A stretch of DNA of 7,288 bases. Origin: Gemmobacter sp. (lineage in GTDB: Bacteria; Pseudomonadota; Alphaproteobacteria; Rhodobacterales; Rhodobacteraceae). Below are positions 5,443 to 7,288 of this stretch, one piece after another. The stretch is from the NCBI GenBank assembly GCA_003509785.1, contig DOMY01000111.1, positions 1 through 7,288 of the forward strand, given 5' to 3'. Position numbers and translations under genes: made by a program. The number at the start of each line of letters is the position of its first letter. The stretch's first letter is position 1. Below the pieces are notes generated by a model. That model ran no database searches and was not told the origin of the DNA. It saw only the letters and a program-made list of their open reading frames with translations.

Positions 5443-5990
5443 AGGGCGCCGCGCAAGGCCTCGCGCAGGTCTTCCACCTCGGCCACCGGGCGGAACTGGG
5501 CCAGCAGGCTGGCAGAGGCGAAATCTTCGGCCACCACATGACGGCACAGGGCGAGCAGCGGATCCCAGTAATTTTCGGTATTCAGCAGGAAGATCGGCTT
5601 GCGGTGCAGGCCGATCATCGCCCAGGTCACCACCTCGAAAAATTCATCCAGCGTGCCACCGCCACCCGGCAGAACCACGATGGCATCGCAGTTCATGAAC
5701 ATCACCTTCTTGCGTTCGTGCATATCCTCGGTGATGACCAGCTGGGTCAGATCGCGCTTGCCCTTTTCATGCGGCATGAGGTGTGTGGGGATCACCCCCA
5801 TGGTCTTGCCACCCGCCGCCATGGCGGCACGGGCGGTATCGCCCATCAGCCCCACATCGCCCGCGCCATAGACCAGGCGCCACCCTTCGGTTGCCAGCAT
5901 GGTGCCGGTTTCGCGGGCGGCTTGCGCATAGGCCGGGCGGGCGCCGGGACGAGAGCCACAGAAAACACATACGGAGCGGAGCGTTGTCAT
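5436..5990 (-). CDS. LOG family protein (TIGR00730), nucleotide 5'-monophosphate phosphoribohydrolase
   Basis: This gene encodes a 184-residue single-domain Rossmann-like protein of the LOG ('lonely guy', formerly 'lysine decarboxylase-like') family. Characterised members hydrolyse N6-modified AMP (cytokinin riboside monophosphates) or AMP itself to the free base and ribose 5-phosphate. The sequence begins MTTLRSVCVFCGSRPG, the family's first strand and phosphate loop. YGAGDVGLMG is at 41-50, the catalytic-arginine segment MHERK at 90-94, and PGGGGTLDE at 108-116 matches the diagnostic PGGxGTxxE. The length is standard for type I LOG proteins. The frame stays open upstream, but the ATG at 5990 fits the family start and has AGGA six bases before it (5997-6000 on the complement). 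The gene is convergent with the host-attachment gene and divergent from the LysM-type gene, 97 bases apart. The physiological substrate cannot be read from the sequence. Confidence 0.93.
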   Translation of the reverse strand: MTTLRSVCVFCGSRPGARPAYAQAARETGTMLATEGWRLVYGAGDVGLMGDTARAAMAAGGKTMGVIPTHLMPHEKGKRDLTQLVITEDMHERKKVMFMNCDAIVVLPGGGGTLDEFFEVVTWAMIGLHRKPIFLLNTENYWDPLLALCRHVVAEDFASASLLAQFRPVAEVEDLREALRGALA

Positions 5991-6087
5991 CCCATGTCCT
6001 GAAAACAGTTGCCTTTTCGGGGTGTATCGGGGTTTCTGGGCGAAAGGAAGCCGGTGCGGCAAGAAGCACCGGGAAGCAGTTCTGGGG

Positions 6088-7288
6088 ATGGCTGACAAAG
6101 GAGCCGGAAACGGCGTAACGGGAACTGGCGCGCTGACGGGGTTGGTGGTGCTTGCCGTGGCTTTGCTGGGGGGGCTGCTGTGGTACACCCAGCGTCCCGC
6201 CCCACAGATTTCTGAGGATGCCGCGGAAGCACAGCCCGAATCGGCTCCGGCGCCGCTGGCTGCGCTGCCGGAAGCGTCATCAGTGCCGGAACCTTCGGTG
6301 CCCGCAGCTGAACCCGCGCAACCTGCGGTGCCGGAATCTGATGTTGCGGCGGCAGAGCCGGTGGCGGAAGCGCCTTCCATCACTGAAGAGACGGCCGCCC
6401 CGAGCGCAACAGATCTGCCCGAGGGCGATAGCCCAGCCGAGGCTGCGCCTGCCGAACCCGCACCGCCGCAACCCCCTGTGTTCAGCACCGTGCGGATCAC
6501 ACCGCAGGGTGAGGCGCTGGTGGCAGGGCAGGCTAAACCGGGGGCTGAGGTCAGCGTGATGGTGGATGGGGCCGCAACCGTTCAGGCGCGTGCCAATGAC
6601 CGGGGCGATTTCGTGGCCATGTTCGATCTGCCGCCGTCGGATGCGCCGCGCATCCTGAGCCTGTCGCAGATTTCGGGCGGGGTTGCGCTTGGATCGACCG
6701 AAACCGTTGTGCTGGAACCCATCGCCCCGCCGCCCGCCGTTGTGGCCGATGCAGCCCCGGTTGATCCGGCCGTGCCTGCAGAGCCTGTGGCCGAACCGGC
6801 CGCCCCGACTGCCATCCTGCTGAGCGACAGTGGCGCGCGGGTGCTGCAATCGCCCAATGCGCTGCCGGGTGGGTCTGTCAGCATCGCCGCTATCACCTAT
6901 ACGCCGGATGGCGGGGTGCAGCTGTCTGGCCTTGGGGCGCCTGGTGCAACAGTCCGGCTGTATCTGAACAATGCCCTGCGTGGCGAGGCTGCGGTGACGG
7001 AAAGCGGCGCCTGGGTCAGTACCTTGCGGGGCGTTCTGCCGGGGCTTTACAGCCTGCGCGCCGATCAGGTGGATGGGGCAGGCGCCGTCACCTCGCGCTT
7101 TGAAACGCCGTTCCAGCGCGAATTGGTGGAGGCGCTGGCGGCGGTGATGAAGCCGCAGGCCGTAGTGGCCGGACCTGCATCCGCGCCGCCGCTGACGGAT
7201 GCCGGGGTGCCCGCCCCGCCGCCAGCAGCCGCCCTTGCCGTGCCGGATGGCCCGGTGAACATCACCGTCCAGCCCGGCTTTACCCTAA
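6088..7288 (+). CDS. Membrane-anchored Ig-like/LysM-type protein, partial (3' end beyond window)
   Basis: The frame is open for 400 codons and leaves the window without a stop. Residues 15-33 (ALTGLVVLAVALLGGLLWY) form one transmembrane helix after a short N-terminus, so the rest should be periplasmic. Residues about 36-131 are a Pro/Ala/Glu-rich, low-complexity linker. Two Ig-like (Big-type) repeats follow, near 132-195 and 265-338, sharing a pattern of GxAxPGAxVxVxxDG/LNN, then a strand ending in a W- or F-containing turn. A second Pro/Ala-rich spacer leads to NITVQPGFTL (391-400), which resembles the opening of the LysM domain in similar Rhodobacteraceae proteins (typically continuing WxIAxxxYG). 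Peptidoglycan binding is therefore inferred and its core lies outside the window. The ATG at 6088 is chosen because it gives a natural membrane-anchor N-terminus. Its ribosome binding site is weak (GGAAG at 6072-6076, 11 bases away), and a GTG at 6022 in the same frame cannot be excluded. Confidence 0.82.
   Translation, partial: MADKGAGNGVTGTGALTGLVVLAVALLGGLLWYTQRPAPQISEDAAEAQPESAPAPLAALPEASSVPEPSVPAAEPAQPAVPESDVAAAEPVAEAPSITEETAAPSATDLPEGDSPAEAAPAEPAPPQPPVFSTVRITPQGEALVAGQAKPGAEVSVMVDGAATVQARANDRGDFVAMFDLPPSDAPRILSLSQISGGVALGSTETVVLEPIAPPPAVVADAAPVDPAVPAEPVAEPAAPTAILLSDSGARVLQSPNALPGGSVSIAAITYTPDGGVQLSGLGAPGATVRLYLNNALRGEAAVTESGAWVSTLRGVLPGLYSLRADQVDGAGAVTSRFETPFQRELVEALAAVMKPQAVVAGPASAPPLTDAGVPAPPPAAALAVPDGPVNITVQPGFTL

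Noticed and set aside
5328..6002. 224-codon plus-strand open frame opposite the LOG gene
   Set aside because: It lies antisense to a gene with intact family motifs, its product is His/Gln/Arg-rich and domainless, and it would begin inside the host-attachment gene.
6022..6087. GTG at 6022 as the start of the LysM-type gene
   Set aside because: It would add 22 charged residues before a typical membrane-anchor N-terminus and has no clear ribosome binding site. It was kept only as an alternative because the ATG at 6088 also has a weak site.
1..7288. Search for mobile elements, CRISPR arrays, tRNA or rRNA genes, phage or defence genes
   Set aside because: No transposase or integrase-like protein, no spaced direct repeats, no cloverleaf or rRNA-like sequence and no abrupt change in composition was seen.

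Overview
The window is high-GC DNA (roughly two-thirds G+C by eye) with strong G/C bias at third codon positions. Its gene content and intergenic sequence style fit an alphaproteobacterium of the family Rhodobacteraceae (Paracoccus/Rhodobacter-like). The placement rests on protein resemblance and on GGGGGC...GCCCCC-type intergenic palindromes. No rRNA or other taxonomic marker is present.

Region 1 (1-3891) is the downstream part of a heterotetrameric sarcosine oxidase operon, soxD-soxA-soxG, with overlapping stops and starts. The catalytic beta subunit gene soxB normally precedes soxD and is presumably just outside the left edge. The enzyme oxidatively demethylates sarcosine to glycine, giving hydrogen peroxide and 5,10-methylenetetrahydrofolate. 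Region 2 (3892-4109) is a structured intergenic stretch: a GC-rich hairpin, a second long-stem structure carrying a motif I recall as recurrent in Rhodobacteraceae intergenic DNA, a perfect 11-bp palindrome and a plausible sigma70-type promoter for the next gene. Region 3 (4110-4772) is a monocistronic iron-type superoxide dismutase gene, sodB, closed by a textbook intrinsic terminator.

Region 4 (4773-5397) holds a small 'host attachment' family gene with a good ribosome binding site, followed by a strong hairpin without a U tract. Region 5 (5398-5990, minus strand) is a LOG/TIGR00730-family nucleotide phosphoribohydrolase gene, convergent with the host-attachment gene. An 11-bp tandem repeat (2.7 copies) covers its stop codon. 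Region 6 (6088-7288, plus strand, runs off the right edge) is a membrane-anchored protein with a Pro/Ala/Glu-rich linker, two Ig-like repeats and the first residues of what looks like a LysM domain. It is divergent from the LOG gene.

The genes read as an ordinary chromosomal neighbourhood: one-carbon/sarcosine catabolism, oxidative stress defence, nucleotide-derivative metabolism and an envelope protein. I see no mobile element, CRISPR array, tRNA or rRNA, phage gene, or clear defence or biosynthetic system. The most interesting items are small: the composite RNA-like element between soxG and sodB, the palindrome beside the sodB promoter, the tandem repeat at the LOG stop codon and the alternative hairpins in front of soxD.
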